Positions 53,371 through 61,801 are shown, numbered from the stretch's first letter. The stretch: 64,000 nucleotides of DNA from Sphingobacteriales bacterium 44-15 (GCA_001899685.1 MKWG01000002.1:379900-443899), one strand, 5' to 3'. Notes: generated by a model from the sequence alone, not told the origin. A program made the numbers and translations.

Positions 53371-54207
53371 TTAGTAAACAGGACGACCATTTAATTTAAA
53401 GTCTTTGCTGAAAATCAGAACTTCTTTAGACATTTTATCATTCGACATTCCATACTTCCAGTTTGGGGTCAGTATATGAAAACCTTCATATAAGCTCCTG
53501 ATCTCTTTACAGTCATTGTATGATAGTATCCAATGTTCTCTCTTTTTTAAAATATTTGCTAATTGCTCATGATCAAAATCCTTATGTGCGCTTCCCTTTT
53601 TACCATAAAGAGCGCTTTTAATTACATACGGCGGGTCTAAATAAGCAAAAGTGTAAGGATGCTTTACAAGAGAAGTTTTAAAATCTCCTTTTTGGATCTT
53701 TATATTTGGATTGAGATAATTCCTTAATCTTTCAATAGATGTTAATGTGAATCTTGGGTGTTCCGGGGACATCCCGCCGGATAATGTTGCACCTGAAAAA
53801 GAAGAACGGTTTAACACATAATACACTGCCGCTCTTTCAAGCTTTGTTTTGAATTTGGTTTGAGCAGCCTGTAATTTATAAAACCTGTCCCGGGGTAACG
53901 GATAATGTTTTTCCACTTCATCTGCAAGCTCGTTTGGCTGTGTCAATAAACACTGCCAGAACTCAACGAGAGGAGAAAAGATATCATATCCATACACTAA
54001 AGTTCCTTGTGCGGCAACTGATAATTCGATAGAGCCTCCCCCAAAAAAAGGAGATAATAATTTATCGAGATTTTCCGGAAAGAATTGAGTTATAAAGTCA
54101 ACTCCCCTTGTTTTGCCCCCGGGATAACGAAGCGGCGAACGGCTCGAATAATTTAAATCAATATTTTCGGCAGGGTTTGTTGAAAAGTCCGTTTGCTGAA
54201 CAGGCAT
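53371..54207 (-). CDS. D12-class DNA adenine (N6) methyltransferase, Dam-like
   Basis: The product has 278 residues. The SAM-binding region shows RYPGGKTRGVDFI at the start and LSPFFGGGSIELSVAAQG as motif I. The catalytic motif IV is DPPY in FAYLDPPYVIKS. KEHWILSYND-like text (KREHWILSYNDCKEIRSL) follows. It belongs to the Dam/D12 family, which methylates adenine in short palindromic sites; the site is not predictable here. No restriction endonuclease or MutH partner lies beside it, so it is an orphan methylase in a repeat-rich accessory stretch. Its neighbours are gene fragments, consistent with horizontal gain. Confidence 0.9.
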   Translation of the reverse strand: MPVQQTDFSTNPAENIDLNYSSRSPLRYPGGKTRGVDFITQFFPENLDKLLSPFFGGGSIELSVAAQGTLVYGYDIFSPLVEFWQCLLTQPNELADEVEKHYPLPRDRFYKLQAAQTKFKTKLERAAVYYVLNRSSFSGATLSGGMSPEHPRFTLTSIERLRNYLNPNIKIQKGDFKTSLVKHPYTFAYLDPPYVIKSALYGKKGSAHKDFDHEQLANILKKREHWILSYNDCKEIRSLYEGFHILTPNWKYGMSNDKMSKEVLIFSKDFKLNGRPVY

Positions 54208-54326
54208 TTTTGAATTTTTCGTTAGTGTTAAATGTATCTAATCTGCACGAATTGACAGGAGAAAATTACTAACAATTTTGTCATTACATCAATACAACAT
54301 TCCCTATCGGGGATACACGGCTTTTG

Positions 54327-54448
54327 TTCTCCGCAGAGTCTCAGCTCCGGCTTTTGTGTGCGGGCTGAAACGCTGCGAGGAAAAAATATCATTGGTTCTC
54401 CGCAGAGTCTCAACTCCGGGCCATATGTATTAGCTGGACTCTGCGAGG
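54327..54448. repeat. Two tandem hairpin repeats (CTCCGCAGAGTCTCA ... CTGCGAGG)
   Basis: Copy 1 (54327-54380) and copy 2 (54395-54448) both start GTTCTCCGCAGAGTCTCA and end CTGCGAGG, with different loops. In copy 2 CCGCAGAGTC pairs well with GGACTCTGCGAGG. They are spaced by 14 nt. Confidence 0.75.
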
Positions 54449-54453
54449 CACCC

Positions 54454-54633
54454 TCATCGTCTTAATTTCGTCAAATCTACATCCTGCAACATCATGTAGT
54501 TAGAAATTTCATATACGCCTTGCTCACTGGTAATATAATATTTAGCAGAACTGTGTATATAATCTTCCGGTTGTGGCCCTGGCGCAGGTTTGGTAGCATT
54601 GCCCTGTGCATTGCAAGACCTGCTGCCTTGCTG
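54454..54633 (-). pseudogene. 3' fragment of an unknown coding sequence
   Basis: The minus-strand frame reads GNATKPAPGPQPEDYIHSSA, KYYITSEQGVYEISNYMMLQ and DVDLTKLRR before a TGA at 54454. Its composition is coding-like, but there is no in-frame start and a stop precedes it at 54634. It looks like the surviving C-terminal end of a larger gene. The family was not recognised. Confidence 0.3.
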
Positions 54634-54701
54634 TTACTTATTTTATTTTCTTAAACAGGCTTTACATAATTAACATGACATCATTATAGCGAAACAAGTA
54701 A

Positions 54702-54757
54702 TGCTCAGGCAGCAGGTTGCCGGCACACAACGCCATTGCCTCAGAACTGTGCCGGGG
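54702..54757. repeat. 56-bp direct repeat, copy 1 (CACACAACGCCATTGCCTCAG)
   Basis: TGCTCAGGCAGCAGGTTGCC, then CACACAACGCCATTGCCTCA. It matches 57863-57917 at most positions and lies downstream of the 784-residue hydrolase gene, as copy 2 lies downstream of the GH92 gene. Confidence 0.75.
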
Positions 54758-54818
54758 AGGTTTCTTCAAATTGTTTTCAACATATGCAAAGTATCAGAGA
54801 AAATAAATTTATCCGGTT

Positions 54819-57173
54819 TCATTCGCCTAACGGAGCAGGAACAGTAAGATGTATCCAGCCTTTTGTAATATTCAGTAATTGTGAGGGGATTTCTCCCTTT
54901 AATCCCTGGATTACACCTTCAAATTCGCCATTGTCATTTTTCCACAACGCAAGGTCAACCCGTTCATCCAATTGAATAACAAAATCACCGGTTTTAAAAT
55001 ATTTTAGACCGCCGGCAGCCAATGCCTGCACATTTCCCTTTTCATCAAGCCTCACACCAGCCACTCCAATTGCATTAAAAATAACATCATATTTCCCTAC
55101 TTTCATTTTGGAATCGATTATATCACCTGCAGCATCGTTAGTCCCCGCTACCTGGATAAGTGTCCCATCTATTAAGCGACAAAATCCTTTCGTGGGAGGG
55201 GCTTTGGAAACATGACCAAAACCTTCTAATATGCGTGATGCAGGTGTTTGAAAATCTATTTTTCTCTTTTTCATAATTTTGGAGACGTCCAACATTACCG
55301 ATTTAATATCACCTGCAACCATCGCTTTTGGCAAAGCGGCATTTCCATCAAGAGTATTTCCATTAAAATCCTTCGTCCAGTTTCCTATACGAAAAAGATT
55401 AGTTTTCCCTTTGGATGCCTGATTGAAAAATGCTGCAGTTGACGTCTTTTCAAATTCAGGATTGTACAAAATAACAGCCGCATAACGCTGTTTGCCATAA
55501 TGTATCCATCCATTTTCATCGACGAGCAGACTATTGTTTTCAATTTCGCTGGTAGGTATTACATCTGTCGGAATACCCATACTCCACAAGCTATCTACCA
55601 GCTTCATACCTAAATCTTCAGGATATGGGCCTGCCCAGTTCATTGTAGAGGGATGTCCAAAAATTACAGCAACAGGACTATTCAAGGGGCTTTTGCTAAT
55701 AAAGTCCAGGAGGTGAACCCTGCTTTCGCCCCGCATAAGATTACCACGGAGCAGTTCAAGATAATCACCTGATCTCTCATTTCTGGCCGGACTCGGCGTA
55801 GGATGAAAATTAATCCTACCCCCTGCGAGTACTGAACTCCAAAGTTCACGTTGATAACTATTCTTATCGTGCGCAAAATCATAATACTGATTATACCAAA
55901 CGGGGCTGTTCCATTTTTTTGCAAGAGCGGTACGGGCAGCAAAGGGTGTTACCTCATCTGTTTGCGCCCAATCCCGTTTGGCAACCCACCAATCGAGACC
56001 GTTTTTTTTACTTTCCAGGCGATCCGGATAAGGATACCATGTTGGATGCGTTACCACTGCCGCTTCCGGTCCGAAAACTTTCTTTGTAGTATGATAGAAA
56101 TCATCTTCCAAAGCACTATTTCGTTGTCGGTTCATTTCCATGTAGTGATTAATTGCCATCACACGGTCGCTTTCCTGTCCTTTTAGGCCAGCATACATCA
56201 GTAAGCAGTCGCCTAACAACTCCCGTCCGCCTGTCTCTTTTGCATAAGCCAACGCGTAGTGCTTTGAATACCAAAAATGATTTCCCAATGCCATTCTATT
56301 AGCAGGAGTACTTGGAGGAAATCCCCATTCGTCTTTCATTACTCCTGCCAAAGGGACATCTGAATAGTTTTGAATCAGTTGATGTTGAAATTCCATTAAA
56401 TGTGGGGCAAACACATCGGGTGTCAGGTGCGTAAACGAAACCATTACACAGGCTTGTAGTTGACTGTTGTTTTTATTTGCAGGGATACGAACAACAAGCG
56501 AATCCTTTGATGAAGTTGTTACTATACATTCCTTAGTTATATCCTTAAGTGTAGTTGGATCAATACCATCTGCAGTCTTATGATAAGAATATACCCGAAG
56601 AAGTGAGCCCCGAAGTGAAATATAAGGTACTTTCCTACCATTCATATGATCGGAAAGGTCGATACTTCGGACAACGGCCTCAGCAGGCGTATCTTCTGAA
56701 AGCATAACCTCCTCAAGCCACAATGATTCCTGAAGCTCATCAGGGTACATTGCTTCGAATTTACGACGTACTGACCTTGGATCTAATTCAAAAGCTATTT
56801 GAATACCTTTTTCTTTCGCATAAGCTACTGCCAGCTTAACCTGGTTGTGAACATCAACATCAGTTATATATCTTCCCGGTATTCTAATAGCTGTTGTCAG
56901 TAAATTATAAGCAGAATGAGTATTTACATGATCAATAAAATATTTATATCCCTCAGGTTCAAGCTCTTCTTTTTTCCAAAACCAGGCTCCAATAACGGGT
57001 AAGACATTATTTGGAAGATGATGTAAAACTTTAGCTAAAGCCTGAGATTTTGAAGAGTCCGGATATTCTTTGAGTTGTGCCTGACTTCTTATTGGAAGCA
57101 GCCCAAAACAATAAATTATAAATAATAAAAGAGCATACCTCATTTGTCCAATTTTTCCAATGTGAGTTTTCAA
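54819..57173 (-). CDS. Secreted TIM-barrel-type hydrolase of uncertain family (GH42/GH-A-like)
   Basis: This 784-residue protein has a signal peptide (the first 33 residues, or starting from a second ATG at 57143) ending near RSQAQ. The middle has barrel-like strand ends: AIRIPGRYITDVDVHNQVKL, IQIAFELDPRSVRRKF, then VPLAGVMKDEWGFPPSTPAN with an acidic residue at about 282, and WAQTDEVTPFAARTALAKKW. Later PVAVIFGHPSTMNWAGPYPE and GIPTDVIPTSEIEN resemble the Rossmann-like trimerisation domain of GH42 enzymes. A beta-sandwich ends the protein. This suggests a periplasmic or surface glycosidase, but no known family signature is certain. It shares an orientation and island with the GH92 gene. Confidence 0.6.
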   Translation of the reverse strand: MKTHIGKIGQMRYALLLFIIYCFGLLPIRSQAQLKEYPDSSKSQALAKVLHHLPNNVLPVIGAWFWKKEELEPEGYKYFIDHVNTHSAYNLLTTAIRIPGRYITDVDVHNQVKLAVAYAKEKGIQIAFELDPRSVRRKFEAMYPDELQESLWLEEVMLSEDTPAEAVVRSIDLSDHMNGRKVPYISLRGSLLRVYSYHKTADGIDPTTLKDITKECIVTTSSKDSLVVRIPANKNNSQLQACVMVSFTHLTPDVFAPHLMEFQHQLIQNYSDVPLAGVMKDEWGFPPSTPANRMALGNHFWYSKHYALAYAKETGGRELLGDCLLMYAGLKGQESDRVMAINHYMEMNRQRNSALEDDFYHTTKKVFGPEAAVVTHPTWYPYPDRLESKKNGLDWWVAKRDWAQTDEVTPFAARTALAKKWNSPVWYNQYYDFAHDKNSYQRELWSSVLAGGRINFHPTPSPARNERSGDYLELLRGNLMRGESRVHLLDFISKSPLNSPVAVIFGHPSTMNWAGPYPEDLGMKLVDSLWSMGIPTDVIPTSEIENNSLLVDENGWIHYGKQRYAAVILYNPEFEKTSTAAFFNQASKGKTNLFRIGNWTKDFNGNTLDGNAALPKAMVAGDIKSVMLDVSKIMKKRKIDFQTPASRILEGFGHVSKAPPTKGFCRLIDGTLIQVAGTNDAAGDIIDSKMKVGKYDVIFNAIGVAGVRLDEKGNVQALAAGGLKYFKTGDFVIQLDERVDLALWKNDNGEFEGVIQGLKGEIPSQLLNITKGWIHLTVPAPLGE

Positions 57174-57345
57174 GAATAAGATAACTATTTATATTTTTTT
57201 ACAACCTACAACTGACCCAATTCGTACTATATCATTTTATTTTAAATACCCCAACTACATACCTGCCTGCACAATGTAATACAATTCAATCAATCCCCTT
57301 CTTGCCATAAAAGTCTTTGGCGCTATCCGGTATATTACAGCAAAA
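57174..57345. other. Upstream region of the 784-residue hydrolase gene
   Basis: AT-rich, with no -7 box match close to the hydrolase start and no coding support. Confidence 0.4.
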
Positions 57346-57663
57346 ATGATAAAATACAGTTTATCAGCGGCTTTTCTCTTTTTATTATTTACGGTACAAG
57401 CGAGATGCCTGCACCTGGTTACTGAGTACTTTAAATTACTTATTTTGTTGGTTCGTATGCTTCCGCTATATGGGGGAATAGTTATACACTTTAATTCAGT
57501 GCGGATAGCAAAATTAAACCACTGTTGCCGTCTTTGCGAGCCCGCCTGCATGAAGATTAAATGGAAGACATCCTGCGGCGGGCGAAGCAATCTAACACAG
57601 CTTCCGCAAATTGAGATTGCCCTCAATTTTTCTATAGCATTCCTGCAATTTTATAATTATTAG
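57346..57663 (+). pseudogene. 5' stub of a secreted-protein gene
   Basis: The first 19 codons encode a good signal peptide (KYSLSAAFLFLLFTVQA), but the following residues are low-quality, Cys- and Ile-rich, and run into a TTTGCGAGCC-type repeat at 57527. It is probably the start of a gene whose body was lost or replaced; a chance frame is possible. Confidence 0.3.
57527..57592. repeat. GTCTTTGCGAGCC...GGCGAAGCAATC repeat, copy 1
   Basis: GCCGTCTTTGCGAGCCCGCC and TGCGGCGGGCGAAGCAATCT form an imperfect dyad (CCCGCC/GGCGGG). It shares both ends with 60370-60434. Confidence 0.7.
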
Positions 57664-57862
57664 GGTGGCATAACGCCCATGTAGAAATTTTTTTCATAAG
57701 CGCAAGTGTAGCAAGTTAATTGGCAATAATGCTATCCATAATTTAGCTGTTATAAATGATAAATACAATTTTACCAGTAGAAGTTATTAAAAGAAGTTTG
57801 ATCCGTAATTTGTTTATATCCTATAATATTCTCTTTTGATTCTTGGCAGCCTCAACAGCAAT
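57664..57862. other. Gene-free stretch before the GH92 3' end
   Basis: AT-rich DNA with no supported coding frame. A minus-strand frame at its end (AVEAAKNQKRIL, stop near 57831) belongs to the direct-repeat copy that follows. Confidence 0.35.
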
Positions 57863-57917
57863 CTGCTTAGGCAGCAGGTCGCCATCACACAACGCCATCG
57901 CCTCAGAATGCGCCAGG
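57863..57917. repeat. 56-bp direct repeat, copy 2 (CACACAACGCCATCGCCTCAG)
   Basis: TGCTTAGGCAGCAGGTCGCC, then CACACAACGCCATCGCCTCA, 10 bp past the GH92 stop. It matches copy 1 at 54702. On the minus strand both copies read (S/H)SEAMALC.G.LLP. Confidence 0.75.
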
Positions 57918-57927
57918 GCGTAAAATA

Positions 57928-60243
57928 TTATTTTGAAACGCCGAAGCTTTTGTTGGGCTGTTCCCCCATTATTAATTCCAGCGTGCCGCCATTCATAATA
58001 TCGAAGTAATCAATATAAGATTTGTTGTAAACCTTACCATTGAACAATGCACGCTGAATATAAATATTGGTGGAAGAATTATTTTTCGCGATGATTGAAA
58101 ATGTTTTACCCTGCTGCAAATGCAGCTCTACCTGTTTAAATAAAGGACTTGTTATTTCCATTTTTGTACTGCCGGGACAAACAGGATGTATACCAACAGC
58201 AGCCAATACATACCATGCGCTCATCTGTCCAACATCTTCATTGCCCACCAATCCTTCTACAGCATTATGATAAGCGCTGTCGCAGATGATACGCGTCCAC
58301 TGTTGTGTAAGCCAGGGTGCGCCGAGGCGGTTAAATAAAAAAGGCACATGGTGTACCGGCTCATTGGCGTGGTTATAATAACTATTCCACATAAAGTTCT
58401 TTGGTGTTTTATTAAAGAAATCTTCAAGGTCAGCAATTACTTTTTCTTTGCCGCTCATTAAAGCCACCATGCCTTCCACATCATGAGGCACAAACCAACC
58501 CTGCTGGTATGGATTGGATTCAGCCGTGCCATACCCATCGGCCAAACGTCCGTCTTTGGGCCAGGGTTCCCATATGCCATCTTCATTACGGGGGCGGAAC
58601 CATTGATGCGTACTGTCCCAAATATTTTTATAATCAAGAGAACGTGCCGCATATTTCTTTGCGTCACCTGTTTTATTCAAACCAGATGCTATTTGCGATA
58701 AGCACCAATCATCAAATGCATATTCAAGCGTTTTGGATATACTGCCTGCGGTATATCCCAACGTTCCATTACCAAATCTTTCATTGGTATTTACGGCATA
58801 TTGATAGGCTTTTGCCACGTCATAGCTCCTGATCCCTTTTACAAAGGCATCTGCCAGGATTACCACGGCAGGATTACCCAGCATACAGCCGCTGTAAGCG
58901 TTCAGTAATTCCCATCTTTCTAAATAATTGCTATCCGTTTCACCGGCAAGGGTAACCAGTGAATTGATCATATCATTTACCAGAGTTGGATTAATAATAG
59001 TCTGTAACGGGAACTGGCTTCGGAAAACATCCCAGCCGCTGAATATACTGCGTTTATTAAATGTAGCTGAACGATGTATTTTATTGTCACCGCCCGTATA
59101 ATTACCGTCAATATCCGAAACAATCCGGGGATCAATCATGGTGTGATATAAAGCAGTATAAAAAACAAAATTTTGTTCTTCCGTTGCTCCATCAATTTTG
59201 ATAACGTTCAATTTGTCATTCCAGAGATCAACCGCATGTTGATGAATATTATCAAAACCCCAACCGGTTATTTCCGCTTCAAGATTCTTTTTTGCACCTT
59301 CCATATTTACAAAGGAAATACCCGCTTTCATTACCACCTGCTCATCTGCTTTTGTGGCGAACTCCGTGTAAAAGCCAATGTGTTTTGCCTGTTTTTCTTT
59401 AATACTTTTCTCCACTGTTGCATCAGCAATCCATTGCTGATATTGATCGCTTTCTATAGCCTTACGTTTCCGGTCAGCCCCATCCGGGATATGGGCATTC
59501 CATATGCCATATTTTTTCAGCGGCTTGCTGAACTGCGCATAAAAATAAACGGTATAGCTTGCTTTGCCATCACCATTACCCCAGCCGCCGCCACCGGGTG
59601 TGCATTTCATCCATCCTTCAATCGTATTTTCATTCACCACTTTTACATATTGTTCAGTTGAAGTACCGCCCACCCTTCTTGCCAGGTCAATTTGTATACG
59701 CGACTGTTTGTTTGCCGGAAAGGTAAACCGCAACATGCCGCAATGAGGCGTTGCAGTCATCTCTGCTTTGATATTATAATCTGTTAACTGAACTGTATAA
59801 TAACCTGCGGAGGCTTTTTCGCTCTGTTTATCATATCGTGAGCGGTAACCCGTTCCCGGCTTATCTTCCAGTTTTCCCGAAGAAGTTTTGAGTTTGCCCG
59901 TTGCCGGCATCACCAAAAAATTACCCAGGTCGCCGTACCAGCCGATACCGCTCATTTGCGTAAACGCAAACCCCTCTATACTTTGGTGCTCATAGCTATA
60001 ACCGGGACCATTGTCGCCACCTGTTACGGTATTAGGACTTACCTGTACCATACCATAAGGTGTTGTTGCGCCGGGAAAGGTTTTGCCTAATCCATGATAT
60101 ATACCCGCTTTGTCAGCACTCGTGCTGGCGCCGATAAAAGGATTTACATAATCAGCAGCAGTTTTTAACTGCGCATGCGCTGCCATAGCCAGGCAGCATA
60201 GCATAAAAAAGAAAAATTTTTTCAATGTCGAAAATTTATACAT
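57928..60243 (-). CDS. Glycoside hydrolase family 92 (alpha-mannosidase type)
   Basis: The 771-residue protein has a signal peptide of about 24 residues ending in AHAQ. The GH92 N-terminal beta-sandwich follows (YVNPFIGASTSADKAGIYHG, FPGATTPYGMVQVSPNT, YSYEHQSIEGFAFTQMSGIG). The catalytic (alpha/alpha)6 domain has GWDVFRSQFPL, NGTLGYTAGSISKTLEYAFD and YNHANEPVHHVPFLFNRLGA. VGNEDVGQMSAWYVLAAVGI carries the conserved acidic residue. GH92 enzymes are calcium-dependent exo-mannosidases acting on host or yeast-type mannans and N-glycans. No SusC/SusD pair is adjacent, so it is not in a standard polysaccharide locus. Confidence 0.94.
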   Translation of the reverse strand: MYKFSTLKKFFFFMLCCLAMAAHAQLKTAADYVNPFIGASTSADKAGIYHGLGKTFPGATTPYGMVQVSPNTVTGGDNGPGYSYEHQSIEGFAFTQMSGIGWYGDLGNFLVMPATGKLKTSSGKLEDKPGTGYRSRYDKQSEKASAGYYTVQLTDYNIKAEMTATPHCGMLRFTFPANKQSRIQIDLARRVGGTSTEQYVKVVNENTIEGWMKCTPGGGGWGNGDGKASYTVYFYAQFSKPLKKYGIWNAHIPDGADRKRKAIESDQYQQWIADATVEKSIKEKQAKHIGFYTEFATKADEQVVMKAGISFVNMEGAKKNLEAEITGWGFDNIHQHAVDLWNDKLNVIKIDGATEEQNFVFYTALYHTMIDPRIVSDIDGNYTGGDNKIHRSATFNKRSIFSGWDVFRSQFPLQTIINPTLVNDMINSLVTLAGETDSNYLERWELLNAYSGCMLGNPAVVILADAFVKGIRSYDVAKAYQYAVNTNERFGNGTLGYTAGSISKTLEYAFDDWCLSQIASGLNKTGDAKKYAARSLDYKNIWDSTHQWFRPRNEDGIWEPWPKDGRLADGYGTAESNPYQQGWFVPHDVEGMVALMSGKEKVIADLEDFFNKTPKNFMWNSYYNHANEPVHHVPFLFNRLGAPWLTQQWTRIICDSAYHNAVEGLVGNEDVGQMSAWYVLAAVGIHPVCPGSTKMEITSPLFKQVELHLQQGKTFSIIAKNNSSTNIYIQRALFNGKVYNKSYIDYFDIMNGGTLELIMGEQPNKSFGVSK

Positions 60244-60369
60244 TACTGTGTGAAGATACAGGGAAACGCATCTACATTAGTGTAACCTATACACAAATGT
60301 GGAGAAAGTGGCTGGTGATAATTTTGTAACTTTCGAGATACTTCAATCACACGAATCATCAACATTCTT
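60244..60369. other. GH92 upstream region
   Basis: Presumed promoter region of the GH92 gene. TATCTTCA on the minus strand, shortly before the ATG, is two mismatches from a -7 box. Nothing else was recognised. Confidence 0.3.
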
Positions 60370-60434
60370 GCCCGTCTTTGCGAGCCGCCATACGCATTTT
60401 AAAGATCAGGACTGATGCGCGGCGAAGCGATCCC
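60370..60434. repeat. GTCTTTGCGAGCC...GGCGAAGCGATC repeat, copy 2
   Basis: CCCGTCTTTGCGAGCCGCC and GATGCGCGGCGAAGCGATCC share both ends with 57527-57592, with a different middle. This end-conserved structure is typical of the TTGCGAG/CGAAGCAATC dispersed repeats. Confidence 0.7.
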
Positions 60435-60521
60435 CTAATTTGTTGCTGATGTTAGCTCAATGTCATGCTGGCTCTGGCGCAGGTCTCCCAACCTGTGCTT
60501 CGAAATTACTTCTCTTGCCGT

Positions 60522-61076
60522 TTAATACACGCTTATAATATCAAGTAACCCCTTACCGTTTTTTACATAATAGTCAACCGCACTGCTATATAACCATTGC
60601 TCCGGCAACGATACAAAGCCGGCGCGTACAGGATTTTCGTGAACGTAGGTCATTCTTTGTTCCAACATACTATGATCTTCCAGTAGTACAGGATGATTTT
60701 CATGTTGCCAGAACTGATAATGATAGTTCGTTTTCTTTGCCCGTCCGTTTTCTTCAAAAATGCTCAGCATCCCTGCCTCGCCGGCAGGCAGGCAGTCCTT
60801 CCTGCTTTCTTTGGGATTCTTTATGATCGCATCAATTATTTTCAACGCGGTGAAGCTCTTGATATTTTTCAACACCATACCAGGTTCATATCCATTAATG
60901 CAGGAATAAACTAGTGTTAAGTCAAGCAAATTATGTCTGTTCATTTTCGTGAAACGTGAGAGGTGAAACGTGAGACAAGCTTTCACCTCTCCCATTTCAC
61001 GTTTGACATAGCACTAGGTGGAAATGATTGGTCATTAATACCCAGGCGTAAATCTGTAAGGCTGACAAGGCACAGG
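60522..61076 (-). pseudogene. REP-associated tyrosine transposase (RAYT, IS200-like Y1) interrupted by a palindromic repeat
   Basis: The 3' part is a clear RAYT C-terminus: KSFTALKIIDAIIKNPKESR, FEENGRAKKTNYHYQFWQHE, NHPVLLEDHSMLEQRMTYVH, ENPVRAGFV, then PEQWLYSSAVDYY. The HUH metal motif is found upstream in another frame at about 61002-61065 (ALQIYAWVLMTNHFHLVL). Immediately after it the reading frame runs into the repeat (GTGCTATGTCAAACG) and stops. An in-frame palindromic insert adding CLPAGEAG lies at 60771-60797. The gene is therefore dead, probably disabled by the very type of repeat such enzymes mobilise. The N-terminal end is not well defined. Confidence 0.8.
60913..61016. repeat. 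GTGAAACGTGAGAGGTGAAAC palindrome inside the RAYT gene
   Basis: 60913-60990 is the exact reverse complement of 13209-13286. The palindromic core is GTGAAACGTGAGAGGTGAAA with CTTTCACCTCTCCCATTTCAC. The outer end CACGTTTGACATAGCAC resembles 16499-16515. Confidence 0.85.
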
Positions 61077-61246
61077 TCCGGAGACCTGCGGCAGTGAAGC
61101 GTTGATTATTTATTCTATTGCCCGGTGTTATTCGAAAACCAAAGCTTAGGTGAATAGCGAACAATTCCGATTGCTATCGGGAGAGCATGCATTCGTCGTC
61201 CTGATGTATAGCCAAACTTCTTGTGCGCAGACATTTTGTTGTTTAA
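61077..61246. other. Gene-free region between RAYT debris and the TonB-C-like gene
   Basis: It holds a small hairpin (CAGGTC/GAGACCTG near 61073-61088). It may include the degraded RAYT 5' end, but no frame is convincing. Confidence 0.35.
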
Positions 61247-61750
61247 TTAGTTGTCAGCATAGTCGTATTCTTTTACCTTAACATTAGTTGTTACTTCATT
61301 TAGCTGCCTGTCAATTAAATAATAAACGTCAAACTGGATCCAGCCATTTAGCAGTCGTTCTGTTCCCCCTGCCACCCAATTGCAAGAGGATTTCTTAATG
61401 ACTCTTGCGATTTCGTCTGCGAAGATTTTCTTTTTTGTTAATGTTATTGATAAATCGCTAAGTATACCGTCCTTACTCACAATAAACTTTATCCTTGCCG
61501 TGTCGCTATATAGTCTTTCGTTTTGTGAAAGGTCGTCCACCAGTTTTTGAAAATTGATGTTGGCCATAAGGAAATTTACAAATGAGTCATGTCCACCTTT
61601 GAAGTATGGCTTGTGTAGCATTTTTGTGAAGACTTTTTCTTTATTAAAAGGCTTGTCGGAGTAACAGCTCTTTGTATTATCAGAATTCTGTGATATTGCT
61701 GCCTGGGTAAGGAACAAAAGGATAGTAACAGTTAATAGGCTCTTTGTCAT
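61247..61750 (-). CDS. Secreted protein with TonB C-terminal-like domain
   Basis: This 167-residue protein has a signal peptide of about 20 residues (ending AAISQ). The C-terminal half reads ARIKFIVSKDGILSDLSITL, EIARVIKKSSCNWVAGGTER and NGWIQFDVYYLI. This is the pattern of TonB_C-type domains in small Bacteroidota proteins (a V.F.V...G.. strand, a helix with a W and a final .V.f.v strand). It lacks the membrane anchor and Pro-rich spacer of a true TonB, so it cannot be an energy transducer by itself. The function is unknown. It is 52 bp downstream of mutL on the same strand. Confidence 0.65.
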   Translation of the reverse strand: MTKSLLTVTILLFLTQAAISQNSDNTKSCYSDKPFNKEKVFTKMLHKPYFKGGHDSFVNFLMANINFQKLVDDLSQNERLYSDTARIKFIVSKDGILSDLSITLTKKKIFADEIARVIKKSSCNWVAGGTERLLNGWIQFDVYYLIDRQLNEVTTNVKVKEYDYADN

Positions 61751-61801
61751 CGAGAGGGTGTCTCTTGTTTGCGTACAAATATTGTTTTCCCCATAAAAAA
61801 A

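Noticed and set aside
53033..54207. Toxin-antitoxin or restriction-modification module with the methylase
   Set aside because: The small frame is broken and no toxin or endonuclease is present.
54327..54448. CRISPR array
   Set aside because: Only two units, with hairpin stems and no regular spacer size; no cas genes in the window.
57255..57626. Minus-strand open frame in the GH island
   Set aside because: Composition is not protein-like and it runs across the TTTGCGAGCC repeat.
61247..61750. TonB energy transducer
   Set aside because: No membrane anchor or Pro-rich spacer; it has a signal peptide and only a TonB_C-like domain.
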